DNA of 64,000 nt from Pachyseris speciosa (taxonomy: Eukaryota > Cnidaria > Anthozoa > Scleractinia > Pachyseridae): contig JAEMWC010000057.1 of assembly GCA_016490735.1 (NCBI GenBank), forward strand, positions 1,302,501 through 1,366,500. The letters run 5' to 3'. Numbering within the stretch: the stretch's first letter is position 1; each line of letters begins with the position of its first letter. Position numbers and translations under genes: made by a program. The notes below the pieces were generated by a model. It did not search any database. It had not been told where the DNA came from and was given only the letters and a program-made list of their open reading frames with translations. Positions 1-12,500 of the stretch are shown in pieces.

Positions 1-74
1 TTTGTAAAGATTAACTTTAGTTAACATTACACTACCTGTCCAGACCAAACAGAGAGGAAAATCAGACCACAGAG

Positions 75-510
75 ATTTTAAAGTGCAGCTATTAAACCCC
101 CAAATAGTTTTTTGCTTAAATAAATCTTTGCACCCGTTCAAAACGCATTGCGCTTTTAAACCAAATCTTTTGATAAGCAGTGAAAGTTATGAAATCTAGC
201 CACCATATGTCCCACAACTGAGCTAGTAAGAGGTATGGGTCTATTCCTTATTTGAGGTCACAAACTGATTTGCATTATGGTACATGTAAGTCTTTGTAAA
301 CATGCCTGCAAATAAGTTTGTGATGTCAAGTAAGGAATAGACACATGCCCCTTACTAGCTCGGTCATGTGACATATGATGGCTAGATTTCGTAACTCTCA
401 GAGCCTATGAATAGTCAAGATTTGGTTTAAAATGTGCAATGCGTTTCGAACAGGTGCAAATAATTATTTAAGCAAAAGAAATATTTGGGGCTACGGGCAC
501 TTAAAGTGAT
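75..510. mobile_element. MITE-like long imperfect palindrome
   Basis: The left half (about 75-240) is the approximate reverse complement of the right half (about 340-510). Both contain a 'ttgcttaaataa' block, an 'aacgcattgc' block and an 'aaaccaaatctt' block in mirrored order. No coding capacity. It lies next to the last visible syntrophin exon, in its downstream intron. Confidence 0.6.
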
Positions 511-544
511 CATGTCTTAAGATTTGGGTACTACTTTACTACAC

Positions 545-3500
545 CTTTTGACTGCTGCTTTCTTTGTATTCAGCGTCACTTGAAGATTCCTCAATACTTC
601 TGACAATTCCATTTGCTGTCAGATAAAAAAGTTTAAGTTGATTTAAGAGAATCCCACAAAAAGCCCTTTTTTTCTGCTTGAAAAATCACTTTATTTTAAC
701 CCTTTAACCCCTAAGGGGTCTCCCTTTGATGAGTAAAATTGGCCGGCGTTAGACAGAGTAAAATCTATAAGTCACTCTTGGGGAGGAAAGGGTTAACACA
801 GAGTGCTGGCCAATAGTGAGGCCTTCCAAGGGGTAGAAGCAACAAGCAACATGACTCCAAAAACAGGTGACAATCTTCTCCAGAAACCATACAATAGTAT
901 ACATGTACAACGGCAACAATGCACTTTCCATTCCTCTTTCTCTTTCTCGTGACATTTGACCCTACTGAAACAAGCAACAGACTGAGTTGTAAACTAGCAA
1001 CAAAGTGACACCAGACTACCCCTTGGAAGGCCTCAATAGTATTTAATTTGAGACTCTATCCAATGTTTAATTAGAATTAGAATCTCATAACATGCTGGTG
1101 TTTGAGTAGGGGAAACCTGAGTCCCTGGAAAAAGAACTCAAGCGAGGACAACTAACAATGATAAATCTACACATAATGCTAATTCCAGGAATCACTCTAG
1201 TTGCTGGCCACAATGATCATACCAGTTACTTAAGGCCCCCTGGTTAATGGTCCAGTCTGGGGTTTGAACCGGCGACCTTCCGCTTAGCAATCTGGTGCTC
1301 CACAAATTCAGTCAACCAGGTGGCAGTTGGCTCAGTTTGGTTTTTATGGTAGAGGAGGCCATTAATTTGTCTGTGTGTGTGTGTGTGTTAGCACATGTCT
1401 TTCTTATAAAATACATGTATTTGTTATCTACTGATTTCACTTTTGATTTGATTTAGCTCACGAGCCTCAAGAATGGAAAGGAGTACCAGTTTTAATAATT
1501 ATGATCTAGAATTTCATGTGTCAATCAATAATTTTAAAATATCATACCCTGTTTGGATACAGTTGATTGAGAAACTTCTGAGGTCTGCTGTGATGTCTCA
1601 CCTACAAAACAAATGAGATTTTTTATAGTAATCCCATAAAAATAAATGAGTACACCACACAAAAGAGTCCAACAATTGTCCATTTCAAGACTTTAATACC
1701 CCCAATTACCCACCTACGTTCCCCTACAGCACCACATCAGTGAGATGCCTAATATTTTCTAAGGTAAGTCTCTTTATATTAGCAGTTCATCATCTTGTAC
1801 ACATGCCAGCAAATTTCTGTAAACTAAATGGATGTAATGATAGCTCAGTTTAATTGTTTGTATCACATTGTAATCCACATCACTACATGTACCTACTGGG
1901 ATAGCCGATAAAACTAAGCTATCTTGAAATAAAATTTTTAAACAACAATGAACAACATCCTTCATGATTTAAGTAATGTCAAGTCAGCTTTGAACTCCAT
2001 GCAGACACCTCAGGCATAGTTTTATTTTTATTTCTTTTTTTCTTTTTTCTCAACCTAACTGCGGGTTGCATGAAATATTTCATTTTCCCTTTTTAGTTTA
2101 CTTCAATTGAAGGGCTGAGAGCATAAACTGCCTATGTGTAATTTTAGGTCATTTTTCAATTTTCCTCGGAAATTATGAAACAAATATTTGCATGTGACTT
2201 GCAAGCAACTCGATTCAAAAACATTTTCCAGTATTTTTATTCACTGATTTTTGTTTCATTTCCGAGCAAAATCGAGAAACGACCTAAAATTACATATAGG
2301 CAGTTTATGCTCTCAGCCCTTCAATTTATTACTTGTAAACTTTTTCATGTGCAATTAAGTTGTTGTTTTGTTGTTTAAATAAATGTACATACTGGTAATG
2401 CTCGATTTTGGAAATTTGAGTACTTCTAAAAAATTCTTGTGTGTATTTTATCCCACCTCAAACTCTGCTACCTATCTAAAGCATGAGATATTGGTTTGCA
2501 CTGGTAATCATACCTAAAGAGCCAGTGGAACTGTGAATCACTGTCAGTTCAATATCTGAGCCACCCCTTTTGAGAGCTGCTACCTATTGACCAACATGAA
2601 ATTAAAACTAAAAGTTATTTCTGTCTATTGTAGCTAAATGTGACCAACAAAAAAGAAAGCTAACCACTTCAACAGATGTATTACCCTTCATTACTTATTT
2701 ACAATAATTATTGATAATAACAGTAACAAATGTCCAGCTAATCATCCTCACAAAGTACAGTGCTCAAGGTTGAAGCTCAACAAGGTAGAAACCAAAGCAT
2801 ATACAAGGCACCTCTGGCAGCTGCTATACGGTACATGTATGACCCTGGAGCACAGCCTACAGCCAGCTCGAATAAGCGGTATGCTGGTTTTTGCTGGGGG
2901 AGGAAAAACAGAGCACCCAGAAGAAAAACTGTCGGAGCAGGGTCAAGAACCTACACAAACTCAGCCCACAAGTTTATGGTGTCATCTTGGATTCAAACCT
3001 GGGCCACATTGGTGGGAAGCAAGTGTTGTCACCAGTGCACCATCCCTGGCAACTTCAAAATTTGTGCAAATTGATTTAGCATTCCTGGAGCCCATTTCCC
3101 AAAAGTTCTCAAAACTTACTGTGCCCAAAGGTATTATACATACACAGTGCTCCCATATTGGGATTCATTCTTTATAAACTGTGAAAGTTAAATTTTTAAA
3201 CCTTTAACATTTCCAGTGACACACTGGCAAGTTCCCAAAAAAGACATATGGAGTCCATTAACTCATCTGGGGTTTCAACAAATAGCAGTCTAGACACATC
3301 TCTTCTTTTTAGCTAAGCCAGAGCTTTTTGATGGCTCTACTGCCAAGAGAATTTAATAGGGAGCTTTAGCAATGACAACAATGACAGCAAAAAAACACCA
3401 AATGTTTCAAAATATACCTTCCCTCTTTTGTAACTCTTATTCCAATTTGTTTAAATTGGAAAATGCTGGCGAACTATCTGGGGACTAAATTACTATGAAC

Positions 3501-6500
3501 GTGGTTAAAGAAATGAAGAAGAAAGAAACTTGGGGTATTTCACATTGTTCTGCAGGGAATGGCAATGAAATGCACCAAAATGAAAACACACATGCAGACA
3601 GATTGTTTTTGCTTATTAGACCTATTCTTTTGAGGTATTCTTGTCGCTGTTGCCATCCTCGCTGCTAAAGCTCCCTAATATGAACTTACAGCCTCATCAT
3701 GTGTGGCTCTCCTTATATTGTGACCATTGACCTAATGAAAGTAAACAAAACACACCCCAAAAATCAAATTTATAAGCAATTGTGTATTCTAGTAAAAACA
3801 AGAGAGAAAAACAAACATGTGCATGTAGATCTATAAAATGCAAAAACTGGTGGTCAAGTTACTTCTGCTTAGTGATACAGAGGTTTGGGTAAAATACAAG
3901 TCTCCACATCTCTTGAACTAAATAGTGTGTTTTTGTTTGACTGGGCAGGAGGTCAGCCTAACTGTTCTAATGGATACACTTGAGTATAACTGACCCATAA
4001 GGAAGGAAGTAGAAATATTTCTCGCCACAGCATGCTTGGGATTCTGTGAAGGACTAACATCCCATCTAACAAGGGAGGGGTATGACAGTAATACTTATAG
4101 ACACTCTTCATGCTGGGTATCCTGTGATGGACAAGCATCTCATCCAGGGGGGAATAGTAATACTCCTAGTCACTTCATGCCGGGTATCCTGTGATGGACA
4201 AGCATCTCATCCATAGGGGAATAGTAATACTCCCAGTCACTTCATGCTGGGTATCCTGTGATGGACAAGCATCTCATCCAGGGGGGAATAGTAATACTCC
4301 TAGTCACTTAATGCTGGGTATCCTGTGATGGAGTAGTTCTCCATCCAGGGGGGAGTAGTAATACTCCTAGTCACTTCATGCTGGGTATCCTGTGATGGAC
4401 TAGCATCCCATCCAGGGGGAATAGTAATACTCCTAGTCACTTCATGCTGGGTATCCTGTGATGGACTAGCATCCCATCCAGGGGGGAGTAGTAATACTCC
4501 TAGTCACTTCATGCTGGGTATCCTATGATGGAGTAGTTCTCCATCCAGGGGGGAATAGTAATACTCCTAGTCACTTCATGCTGGGTATCCTGTGATGGAC
4601 TAGCATCCCATCCAGGGGGGAATAGTAATACTCCTAGTCGCTTCATGCTGGGTATCCTGTGATGGACTAGCATCCCATCCAGGGGGGTAGTAATACTCCT
4701 AGTCACTTCATGCTAGGTATCCTGTGATGGAGTAGTTCTCCATCCAGGGGGAGTAGTAATACTCCTAGTCACTTCATGCTGGGTATCCTGTGATGGAGTA
4801 GTTCTCCATCCAGGGGGGAGTAGTAATAATCCTAGTCACTTCATGCTGGATGTCCTGTGATGGACAAGCATCTCATCCAGTGGGGAGTAGTAATACTCCT
4901 AGTCACTTCAGGCTGGGTATCCTGTGATGGAGTAGCATCCCATCCAGGGGGAGTAGTAATACTCCTTGTCACTTTATAATGAGAATCCTCTGTTTTCTAG
5001 GAACTACTCCTTACCCTACCCCATCCAGGAAGAGGTGCAGGGGGGGGGGATAAGTAATTCTTTGATTGCACCTGACATAATGGCAGCCATGTCGGTGGAA
5101 AGAACAATAGCGAAAAAGTCTTTTGGGAATTTGACTCTATTATTATGCAAACCTTGAGCTACATTTTTCTATTGTTTTGGCACCAACATGGCCATCTTAT
5201 CACATGAGTGAAATCAAAGAATACTGTAGGTTACTTCATGTTGTATTATTGTGCAATAGACTAACATCCTATCTACGGATCCATGGGGGGGTATTAATAT
5301 GTATTGTCACTTTATGCTGGGAGACCAGTGATGAACTAGGATCCAGTCCAGGAGAGTAATAAATAAATGCTTTGTGTTACTTCATAATTAAATACGGTCT
5401 GGCAACACAGATTTAACTTTCATTGTAAAATTCATTGATAATTCATAAGAGTTATGACCAATCTACGGGTAGTATTTGAGTCACATGTATACCTCTCTAA
5501 ACACCAATACAAATCAACTACTGCATTAACTTTTATAGAAGAGTCCTGCTCAGCTAATTAGTGTGCATTAACTTTGATGCAGATCTGTACTGATTAATAT
5601 GACAAACACAATCTATTGTTTCATTTCACAAGTAAGATAAAAATAAATATTTGTGTGCAACCTTTATGGGCTTTGAAATGGCTCGCTGTTTTAAATGCCC
5701 ACAATGGTCTCCCGTTCACATTAATTTATCTATTTGTACTTACAATTACAGTCTTCTAAAGAGAAATAATTTATTGGCTGACCTCTGTAAAGGTTTGACA
5801 CATAAACATTTAGTTACCTCAAGTATAATATCACCCTCATGAAGTTGACCAGTTTCATAAGCTAGTAAAATAGAAGAATTAAAAAAAGACAGGATGTTAA
5901 GAGGGATTTTGGATAAAATAGAAATTATACCACCTGGCTAACCAAAATTAATAAAGCTAGAGTTCAAACATTTGTTTGTTTCCCATACCTGCTTGGTCTT
6001 TGTATACTTTTGAGATAGCTATTGGAAGATTGCTTTCTCTTCCCCCTACAAAAGAAATACTTTCATAGTGACAAACTTCAGTCATCCTACACTGTATCTA
6101 GGCTTTAAAAAATTGGCCAGATTACTAAGTAATTAATCTTAATATCACCTCAAGCCAAGATTTTTTTTACTGAATACTTCACACTCAAACAATTCAAATA
6201 CTACAAGTTAACTTAAGCTAATGAAAGTATTAGAGGAAGCACATGATATGCAGATAATTAGCATGATTGACAAGCTTGATCCACCTCACACAGCCCAAGA
6301 AACTCCACGTTGGTCATAGGGAAGGTTTTCAAGTGACTTATCTCTTGATTGAATCATTTAAGGGCCAGTAGATATTTTGTTCGGTGGAGGGTAGTTCATC
6401 TCAGGCTTTCATGATCAGCATCGATTAAAGGTACTGGGATTTCCATAACTGAAATGTGGCTTGAAAGATTCACAACAGAGAAATCATATCCCCTGAGGTT

Positions 6501-9500
6501 TTTCCAAAAGGCTGTAATTGCAATTTATGGCAGCCAAAAATGACAGCTAGCATTTTCGGAAAGAAAATGGTTCCCAAGAAAGTTCATGGAAAAATCATTT
6601 CAGGTATCATTTTCTCAAAGGAAGATTTTGTTCCCTAACATTTTCAGGCAATTAAAATTCCAGCTAAGGAATCCGAATATATCAAATTCTTCTAACTACT
6701 GAAAACATCATTTAAAAAACACCATAAGGTACTTAAAAATGCCTCTCTACAGCTTTTGGTTGATTTGCCTCGCTGGGTGCCCTTGATCATTCCAACTTTC
6801 CAATTTCAATGAAATGCTGAGTCAGTGTATCCTAAAGCAAAGTGGTGTCTTTGCCCTAACAAGAGCCCAATGGGAAGACTAACAATATCATAAAAAGCTC
6901 ACCTTAATACTCATACCAAGTCCACCAACTTTTCTTCTCGCAACTTTGACCTTCCTCTCCTAAAGGTTACAAAAGATAGTATGGTTAATAGCTTGTTTAC
7001 TTGTTTATTTATTTCTTTTTTATCCCCATAACTTTACAGTTGATTTAAACAGGATTCAATTAGTAAATAATTAATATGGGAGAAAGGTCAGGGTTAAACT
7101 AATACCATGCCCTTGTAATTTAGAACGATTTTTTAAACTTTATTTACTACTTCACAAACACTACATCACTATCTTACATTACACTGCATTACCTCACTTA
7201 CATTTACTTACTTATATTACATCATTTGCTATATATTACATTGAGCAGCAGTGAGCATCATTGTATAGTCTTAGCTAGTAACGATGGCAAATTAGCCAAT
7301 GAGATTGTGAGATTACTAGCAAATTGTGATAAAATTATTTGTGGTTAATATATATTATGTATCTTTGTATCTAGATTTTTCTGCCATATATTTTAATTAC
7401 CATCATGTTAAATTACATCAAATTACATTTATTTAGCAATGTAATTTCGAATGATAAGGATACTTCACAAATTAATGTGATCAAGTAAGCTGATACTCAG
7501 GCTAATACTCAGGCTCAAGCTAATACTCAGGCTCAAGTACCTGAGTAGTAAGCTGATGAGGCCTAACAAGGCCGAAACAGCTGTCCATGGCTGCTAATGC
7601 TTGGGCTCAATCTTTGCTTTGGTAGATTTAAGGGGTAATGCCCGCTACCATGTGGCCTTAGTGCCTTTTGAGTGGCTTCAGCTTACTTGATCACATTAAT
7701 TTGTGAAGTATCCTTGTCACTCCAGCCACATCCCACAAGCTTTACGATTTCATTGCTTGTTTTATTGATATGTGGGTACTTGAGCCTGAGTATTAGCTAT
7801 GCCATGCTGATGAGGCCTAACAAGGCCGAAACAGCTGTCCATGGCTGCTAATGCTTGGGCTCAATCTTTGCTTTGGTAGATTTAAGGGGTAATGCCCGCT
7901 ACCATGTGGCCTTAGTGCCTTTTGAGTGGCTTCAGCTTACTTGATCACATTAATTTGTGAAGTATCCTTGTCACTCCAGCCACATCCCACAAGCTTTACG
8001 ATTTCATTGCTTGTTTTATTGATATGTGGGTACTTGAGCCTGAGTATTAGCTATGCCATGCTGATGAGGCCTAACAAGGCCGAAACAGCTGTCCATGGCT
8101 GCTAATGCTTGGGCTCAATCTTTGCTTTGGTAGATTTAAGGGGTAATGCCCGCTACCATGTGGCCTTAGTGCCTTTTGAGTGGCTTCAGCTTACTTGATC
8201 ACATTAATTTGTGAAGTATCCTTGTCACTCCAGCCACATCCCACAAGCTTTACGATTTCATTGCTAATTTCGAATGATGGTAATTAAAATATACAGGAGA
8301 AAAAACTAGATTACAATAACATTAGCAATGTAATTTAGAATGATGGTAATTAAAATATATGGGAGAAAAAAACTAGACACAAAGATACATAATATATATT
8401 AACCTTTGCCAACGGATGTTTTGTACGTCTTTTTTGCAATTTCCGGAGGGTAGGAGGTCAAATCAGTCTAGTTATCCCATATAAGGGGTTACCACGGAGG
8501 TTTTGCTGGTCCAGAAGACCAATGGCTCTTATCTTTCCTGTCACGTATGTCATGCCAGCTGTCACTTGTTTTAAGTGATCAACTGCAGCTAACAATTCGG
8601 TAGGTATTTGATTTATAAGTGTGTTTCTCGAGCCATTTTTCACCTCAGAAGCCCCCAGCCTGGCGTCATAAAGCTGGGTTCATGGGTAGAGGCAATCCTT
8701 TGAAAGAAAACAAAGGTGAGAAGCAATTTCGCATGAAGTGAGCCCCTCAACATCTTCGCGTGAGTGATGGCAATTCACGGAGTGAAGTTGTGTCTTTAGC
8801 CATTTTGTGAGTGGATTCCAGTACCTGGCATGGCAATTTTGGCGAGTTTTGACTTGTAAATAATGCAATCGGTGCAATATTTTGTCAGCAGGACCAGGTG
8901 GCTCAACACTTATAAAAAATATGTGAAATGGAAATTGGTGGAGTTCCATGCTGCTGTTAGGCAAGGATATCCCAGAATTCCTTTGGGTCACAAACGTGAA
9001 AATTACAGACAGTGAGAGCAACTGAAATCAAATAGTGTTAACCACGTTGCGCTAAAGAAGTGAGCAGGAAAAAGTGCAACGAATTGCAAGAAGTAGAGAC
9101 GAAGTTTGCTGCAAATGTATAGACTTTTCGCTTCAAGAGGAATTTTGTGCATTAAAAACCTTCAAGACAAAGTAGCGTATTTTCTGTGCTGTCCAAGGGC
9201 GTTTTTTTAGTTTTGCAACAAAATAAATGCTCATATTCCATGAAAATTGGGAGGTTTCGTCAGTTTACAGGGTGATTAAGTCTAAACAACTGATCATTTG
9301 GCAAAAAGTGGTTTATTTCAACCACAGTAAGTGATGTGAGAAAGTTGTAGATTTTCAAAGCATCGTTCCATTTGGAACGATATTTGGTAAATCCATCAGC
9401 AAAGGGTCAACCATAAATAATTTTATCACAATTGCTAGTAATCTCACAATCTCATTGGCTAATTTGCCATCATCACTAGCTAAGACTCTATACAATGCTG

Positions 9501-12500
9501 CTCACTTCAACATGTCACGCAATTTGCCTTTTTCATTTTCTTTGACATTGATATTGTTGTAAAAAACAAATGGAATGTGGTTAAGCATTGTCTGTACTAT
9601 TATTGACAATGATATTTGCCATCACAGTGGTCAAAATTTGTTGTGGACAACAACATTTTGACCACTGTGATGACAAATATCATTGTTGATAAGAGTACAG
9701 ACAACGCTAAATGCTAATTCGATTTGTTAAACACACACATACATATACAAAGACAAAGTTTACCCTGTATTGTCAATTGAAATTATGTTAGTCCAGGGTT
9801 TTCAATAAGTTTTGAAATAGCCATCTGAGCTAACTATAGCAGGTGGCAACCTGACGATTTTATTTTAATAATTTGAATGAAAATACGGACAAAGTACAGT
9901 AGGCGGTGATTTCGCCAGTTGCCGGCTTCTAAATGAAACCCGTGTTACATTTAAGGTATTCCTGGAGGATGACATGAATCTTTCAGATCATAACGTTTCA
10001 TTAAAGTACGATGTTCATGGTTAAGCGCATGCATGAGCAGAACGGCTCAATAATAAATTGTACGGGTCAACACTAAATTAGATGTGAGTTTCTGGTGGAA
10101 TAATCTGTTGAAATCGCGCCCGAAATTTGATCATCAGGTCTTTGCTCTCCACTTTTTGTACTATTTGGTTTCTGTTGTAATATATAAGTTTGATTTTTGG
10201 GAAGTTGAAAGTGTTTTTAGGAGCCGAAATCGGCATTTAAGTCGATGGCCAGTCAAAAGACTGAAAAGAGACGTCATGGCCGACCAGCAACGGGACATTC
10301 TGTGGTTTCTCTGGAGGCACATAAGCTAAACCGGCAATCTGGTGTGGTTCTAGAAGTCGTGTGTGGCTAACGAAATGGGTCCACCAAACGTGGAAAATTT
10401 ATAAAGGGATGAGTCTATTTAATACAGACAACGATTTCATGGCACATCTGCTTTCTCTGGAAATGGCAAGATTGCAAAGGTCAGTGGTCATAATACAAGC
10501 ATACATGCACTTCAATGATTTCCCAGTTTCTTTGCTTTGCTAGTGGAATTGAAGTCCAATTGCTCCAATTTCCCATGTTTTTTAACTAAGAATTCCTAGT
10601 AAATACATCCGTACGGGCAACATCCATACTGTATTTTTGATATGAGATCTTCCCCGTATTTATGCGACCGTTTGTACGATTGTTTTGTTTTCGTGGATGG
10701 ATTCTCGCCCGACAGCTGCGTTTAATTTGCGTGTTTTGATTCCGAATTTTAATTCAAAAGGATTGCTCTGTTTTAGATTGAACAGAGAGGGGACACAACA
10801 TGTTCGACTGAGAAATGAAAGTTCGACTAAACAACTGAAAAGAAGGACCACTGTTTATTAGGTAAACAATCACACTTGTCTTGCTAATAACTATATTTCC
10901 AGTCATCCTCTCAGTCTGTGAGTGTTATGCTGAAATATGCTATTAATATCTCTTTCAGTTCCAGTTAGGGGCCAACCATTTAACTCTTGAGGGGGGGAGG
11001 GGGTGGTGATTTTGGAAAAAAATTTCCTGTAAGCCCTTGTTGGAAGAAAAAAAAAAACTGCATGCAGAACAAATGTAATAGAAAAAAATTACAGCACGAA
11101 GGGAAAAAATATCCTGCCCACCATGTTGCTAGAAAAAAATTCTTGCTGACCAGAAATCACCCCCTCCTCCCCTCAAGAGTTGGTTGGCCCCTTACTTCAA
11201 CCCCAAGTCACAATAGAAAACGCAGGTGCCTGTTATCACCTGAAATGTGATATGCTGCTGGCAACAGCCATTGTGATATCTCAATTTCTGAAATGTACGT
11301 TTGCCTAGAATTATGAACTCAGGAGTCATAAGTTGGTAAAATGTGATTGCCCAGGTGAGTGTACTCTTGAGAAGGACTGTTTGTGATGACATTTCCACAA
11401 CCTGAGTGGCAGTCATCATCAGAGTCAGTTTGTCAAAATGTCAGTCACTGTCATCACAAACAGTCCTTCTTGGGACTAAACTCATGCAGATGGTCATACT
11501 TTACTGACTTATGATTTAGCTTTATTTGAGAACTACTTGCTGTAACTGCTTTTCTTGATTGTGGACAGTATGTGATGCTCTTTATCATTTGTAACTGGAA
11601 AAAGAGAACACTTCTCTTTGCCCTGTTACATGTATAAAAAACAACAGATCCTTTACACTGAAATGTAGTTGGCATGTTTCTGCTGCATTTTAGAATGCAT
11701 TTGTAAACTGTCATTTGAATCTTTCAACTCTTTTTGCAAACAGAAAAAATGCTACTCTTTTGTTGGGACAGATAACTCGAAAACCCCACTAACTTGAACT
11801 AAATTTCATTTCCCTTGATCAAAATTTACCCCGATAACTCAAATTTCTGGTTCTTATAACTCACCACAGATGCCCAATGAGATATCCCATTAGCTTTCCT
11901 TAAACTAGCTTTTGAAACCTTGAAAGTATGGTTCTGAGATGGTTTCAAGGCAACAATAATATTGTTATTAATATCAAGGTTCTTCAAGTAATTATGTGAT
12001 CTTTTCCTTGCTTCTAACATTGTTTCATGACAGCCTATTGTCTGTTATGTCATGTCTGACTATGATAATTTACTACAGTATAAACTTCAAAGCAAGGAAA
12101 ATGTTGTGTGCAATAGACCACAACTATCACCTCCATCGAAAACCCAAGAGTGGTAAGTCAGGGGAACACAGATTTTCCAGGAAATACAACCAACGCACTA
12201 AACGCTGGGATGCTGTTGCACTGAAGGAAGAAAAGGACTATTCATACATTCCTATGCTTATGGCTAAAATTTTCAAGATGCGTCAGACTGATTCTGGGTG
12301 CATGCAAGATTTCATGGACATGTCACACAATGATGCCAGCTGAATTGCACCTACTATTGCACCTATAATTTCCTTGCGCACCAGTGAACTTGTGTTGAGG
12401 CATAGGAGTTGGTTTTTGTCTAGGCAAAATGTAAATTATTCAGATGACTGACTTTTTTTAACTGAGTCACCAAAATGGAGTATTTAACTTTCTAAAAATG

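Larger units (their letters stand above)
7553..8266 (+). repeat. 254-bp tandem array with hammerhead ribozymes (retrozyme-like)
   Basis: Three head-to-tail units begin with CTGATGA at 7553, 7807 and 8061; both steps are exactly 254 bp and the units look virtually identical. The third is cut at about 206 bp. Each unit has hammerhead core parts (CTGATGA, then GAAAC, then GTC). Self-cleavage after GTC at 7585, 7839 and 8093 would release 254-nt monomers. The left junction is an inversion: just upstream, pieces of the unit ('gctcaagtac', 'aattaatgtgatcaagtaag') appear in reverse orientation. The whole lies in syntrophin intron 2 on the strand opposite to that gene. Tandem units with type I hammerheads and minimal stem III are the known architecture of animal retrozymes. 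Confidence 0.88.
7243..9505. mobile_element. Inverted-repeat-bounded composite element containing the ribozyme array
   Basis: About 95 bp at 7243-7343 recurs inverted at 9413-9505 (both contain 'ggcaaattagccaatgagat' and 'gtgagattactagc'). A second, inner inverted pair (7345-7455 with 8265-8402, around 'taatatatattatgtatctt') directly brackets the hammerhead array. The interior 8.4-9.0 kb holds two minus-strand open stretches (8458-8643, 8680-9021) that I do not recognise. A diverged copy of the terminal region is at 47.2-47.7 kb, so this is a dispersed family. Confidence 0.6.

Noticed and set aside
8458..9021. Minus-strand ORFs inside the 7.2-9.5 kb element as a transposase
   Set aside because: No DDE/D, zinc-finger or helicase motif could be seen, and the two frames do not join by a clear intron.
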